From: Nemertoderma westbladi
Taxonomy: Eukaryota; Xenacoelomorpha; Nemertodermatida; Nemertodermatidae
Reading direction: 5' to 3'
NCBI GenBank assembly: GCA_032718475.1
Contig: JAUCBJ010007210.1
Span: 1 to 41,267 of the forward strand
DNA length: 41,267 nucleotides
Below the pieces are notes generated by a model. The model did not search any database and was not told the origin of the DNA. It worked only from the letters and a program-made list of their open reading frames with translations. Below, one piece after another: positions 38,691 through 41,267 of the stretch; the stretch's first letter is position 1; each line of letters opens with the position of its first letter. The position numbers were made by a program, and so were the translations under genes.

Positions 38691-41267
38691 ACCTCTAAAT
38701 TCCCTTTGCACAGTACCAAGCTACCTGTGCCCAGCAGAACAGCCCATGAGACAGTTCATGCCCTGGACTCCGAGCGAAATATTCATGATTTGTCGCCCGT
38801 TGTCCCTCGTCCGCCCGCTACAACGTTGGCGAATCCCGCTTCGGCGGTCGAATGGGTGGATGAGAGACGACGGGGGATGGATCTCCTGCTCGGACAGATG
38901 CAGGAGACCGTTCAGCAATTCAAGGGCACAGTAAGGGAAAGTAGGCTAGAGTTGCAAGAAGTGCAGCAAAGTATCGCGCTAGAACGCGATAAATTAGTAA
39001 ATACACAAAAGGGTATACCATCACCCCCTGTAACAATGTGTCAACCTGTTAGGTCTGAAGTATCTCATGCGCAAGGTGTGGAGCCTACACGCATCTATAC
39101 TGCTAGCGAAGTAGAAACTCCTATAGTGAACCCTATTAAGGGTAATTATAGACCTGTTGATAAGGATATTCCCTATAGACCGGATCATAATCCGAGAAAT
39201 TTATATACCGATAACTCGATATTAAATAACACGATGGCCCAAGAAAGTTTTACGCGTCAAATGGCTAGAACCGAAGCCCGGCAAGCGGTAAAGGTGGGAG
39301 AGATCGTCAAGTTCAATGGAGATGAGATGAAATGGTTACCTTTTAATGAATATTACAAAGATAACATACAGAACTCTGTGCTATCTAATGGAGAGAAACT
39401 TAGATTCCTCATCGAGTGCTTGGAAGGATCTCCCAAGTTAATGGCGTTAAAGTTTATTGGACATCCAGACGGATTAAGACAAGTTTGGGATACACTAAAC
39501 ATCAGGTATGGTAATAGGAATAACATAGCTGGGTATTTGTATGCAAAGTTGGTAGCGCCCCGAAAGTTTATTAGCAGCGGGATTATAGAGTTTTCCGATG
39601 AGATTCAGGAGATCTGCAGACAATTAGATTGGCTAGGTAAGTCTCATGAGTATCAGAATGCTATGGTTATTAGAGCAGTGGCTTCTACTTTACCGAAGGG
39701 TGGAGTAGGTACACGCTGGGATAAGAAAGTGTTATATATGATGGAACAACAACGACGAGACCCTACCATGGCTGATCTCATGTCATTCCTAGATGGAGAA
39801 GTGAAATTACAGCTCCTAAAACTGTCCAGAGAGAAGACACCGGAAAACAAGGTAAGTGAAAAACCCGTCTCTAGGAGAAAGGTAACACCAGTGTGTTATA
39901 CAGACGACGGCGAAAGCCAGACTTCTCAAGGAGAAGATAGCGGGAAAGACACTGACAGATCTTATTATGTCAATAAAATGCCTAAAGATCAGGTAAGTAA
40001 ATTCAAGTCTCGAACCAATGACAGGAGAGAACAGGTAAGAAAAACTCCTCCTACGTCTCCCAAGAGAATTCAGGTGAGAAAGCCCGAAGAAAAAACCAGT
40101 GTGCACAATGTTACGCAAAATAAGGTAAGTAACATCAAACCGAAATGTGCGCTATGTGATGGGACCCATCGCTTGAATATGTGTGATGAATTCCTAAAGA
40201 AATCATTAACTGAGAGACGTGAAGTCATGTGGGATAAGCGGTTGTGTTATAATTGCCTCAGACAAGGACACCAACGGCGAACCTGTTACTCTGACACAAG
40301 ATGTGCCAAGTGCGGTGCGAAACATCATATCTTGTTGCACACTGAATTCGAGCGAAATAGTCCGAGTCAGGTAAGTGATTCCGAATTACATGTCCAATTC
40401 AGTGATGTGAACGACACTGATCAATCTGAGATGGAAGGATTCTATACGGACGAGTTCTCCGACGAAAACGAATCCTGTTACACGATAAATACCACAGTGT
40501 ATCGAGCACTCACGTATGAAAAGGATACGGACAGCGACCTTACCCTAACTACTTCTGATCAACCACCATTTTGGAAAGCGCCAACTTCCAATGTAGGGAT
40601 TAGAGAATTTCCTGTGGTACAGGTAAGGGTCCACGGACCAAAAAGGAGTTATGTAGTGAACGCCCTCCTTGACTCCGGTAGTACAGGAACATTCATCGAC
40701 AAAGAGCTAGCCGAAGACATATTCGCTGGACAACCCAAGTTCCGAACTAAGCTAAACATGTCAGGAATTATGCAGGTTTGGAAATCTACAGTAACAGCGG
40801 ATTATTATGTAGGTGCGTTGTCCACCCCCCAGGACGAACTAGGAGAACATAGCATAAGGTCAGTGAAAATGGTGGCTATAAAGAACTTCGCTACTACTCA
40901 AGCAGACCTTTATAATTGGGACGAGGATGAGAGCATCCAACATCTTAAGATACCTCGATTCCAGACTGATTATCCTGGAGTGCAAATACTCATTGGCCAA
41001 AACGCGCATGAGGCGCTCGAGACACTGGAGAAACGGCCTGCTCAACCGCAGCCACTACAAACCTATGCGGTAAGAACTAGAGTAGGTTGGTACTTTACTG
41101 GCCCTTCCCGTAGAACTCTCATGGAAAGATTACCGAAAGATCAGGTATATCAAGTGCGAGAATGGGAAGTTGAGAACAGTGAGTTCGACGATCCAACTGA
41201 GGGAACTCCATACTCCTCAGACAACGACGATATACATCAACTTTTCGAGGAGGAGAATGCCATCGAT
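38622..41267 (+). CDS. BEL-2 gag capsid, nucleocapsid and protease, open at the window end
   Basis: An open frame of about 880 codons runs from roughly 38622 through the right edge without a stop. The DUF1759-like capsid starts near 39300 (VKFNGDEMKWLPFNEYY, EKLRFLIECLEG, VWDTLNIRYGN). Knuckles at about 40145-40345 read CALCDGTHRLNMC, CYNCLRQGHQRRTC and CAKCGAKHHILLH, in the canonical BEL order. The protease follows with ALLDSGSTGTFID near 40664 and ILIGQN near 40985, where the usual G.D is G.N. VGWYFTGPSRRT near 41080 is the conserved post-protease segment. Between capsid and protease, six of the eight GGTAAG donor-like sites of this frame fall within 800 bases. The start codon is unclear because of the upstream frameshift. 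Confidence 0.85.
39851..40627 (+). other. Cluster of 5' splice-site-like words in BEL-2 gag
   Basis: GGTAAG at 39851, 39992, 40034, 40124, 40370 and 40622, plus CAGGTGAGA near 40073. All six GGTAAG copies are read in the same codon phase (NNG-GTA-AGN). They lie between capsid and protease. Confidence 0.65.

Larger units (their letters stand above)
33692..41267 (+). mobile_element. BEL-2: BEL/Pao LTR retrotransposon, runs off the right edge
   Basis: 5' LTR (33692-34853), leader (34854-37141), a frameshifted gag N-terminus and an open gag-protease frame to the window end. DUF1759-like capsid, three knuckles and a DSG protease identify BEL/Pao. RT, integrase and the 3' LTR would lie beyond the window. 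Confidence 0.85.

Overview
This window looks like repeat-rich, gene-poor nuclear DNA of an invertebrate animal. I recognise no cellular gene with confidence, no rRNA or tRNA, and no bacterial-type operon. Nearly everything is transposable element: BEL/Pao-type LTR retrotransposons on the + strand, non-LTR retrotransposons (LINEs) on both strands, a piggyBac-like MITE and satellite DNA. An arthropod or other marine invertebrate is a reasonable guess, but the species cannot be read from the sequence. Substitutions between LTR copies fall mostly at CpG sites, which suggests the host methylates its DNA.

Layout. 1-857 is the end of an LTR that inserted into a LINE. The LINE lies on the minus strand at 858-5357; its 3' end is outside the window. 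That LINE in turn sits inside the 5' LTR of a large BEL/Pao element, called BEL-1 here (5358-28996). BEL-1 has a decayed gag, protease, RT/RNase H and integrase (6793-22935), an unusual extra 3' reading frame with zinc knuckles (23698-25905), and a 3' LTR of about 2 kb. Two younger elements interrupt BEL-1. One is a 7.3-kb LTR element (7319-14653) with apparently identical 560-bp LTRs, a GAAAG target duplication and an intact 1722-codon gag-protease frame, but no RT or integrase. The other is a 489-bp piggyBac-like MITE (19266-19754), flanked by TTAA, inside the RT.

Downstream of BEL-1 are a 24-nt G run and a 39-bp minisatellite (29470-31079). Next come a decayed plus-strand LINE fragment (31514-32660), a minus-strand RTE-like LINE fragment (32660-33622), and a second BEL/Pao element, BEL-2 (33692 to the window end). 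BEL-2 has a complete 1162-bp 5' LTR, a 2.3-kb leader and a gag-protease frame still open at the right edge.

The least expected signals are: (1) a strong, strand-specific excess of consensus 5' splice-site sequence (GGTAAG, mostly as CAG-GTA-AGT) inside the gag/pol frames of BEL-1 and BEL-2; (2) five hairpins scattered through BEL-1 that share one core but have different, self-complementary arms; (3) a hairpin directly before the polypurine tract of both BEL-1 and the nested element; and (4) the extra gag-like reading frame 3' of pol in BEL-1.
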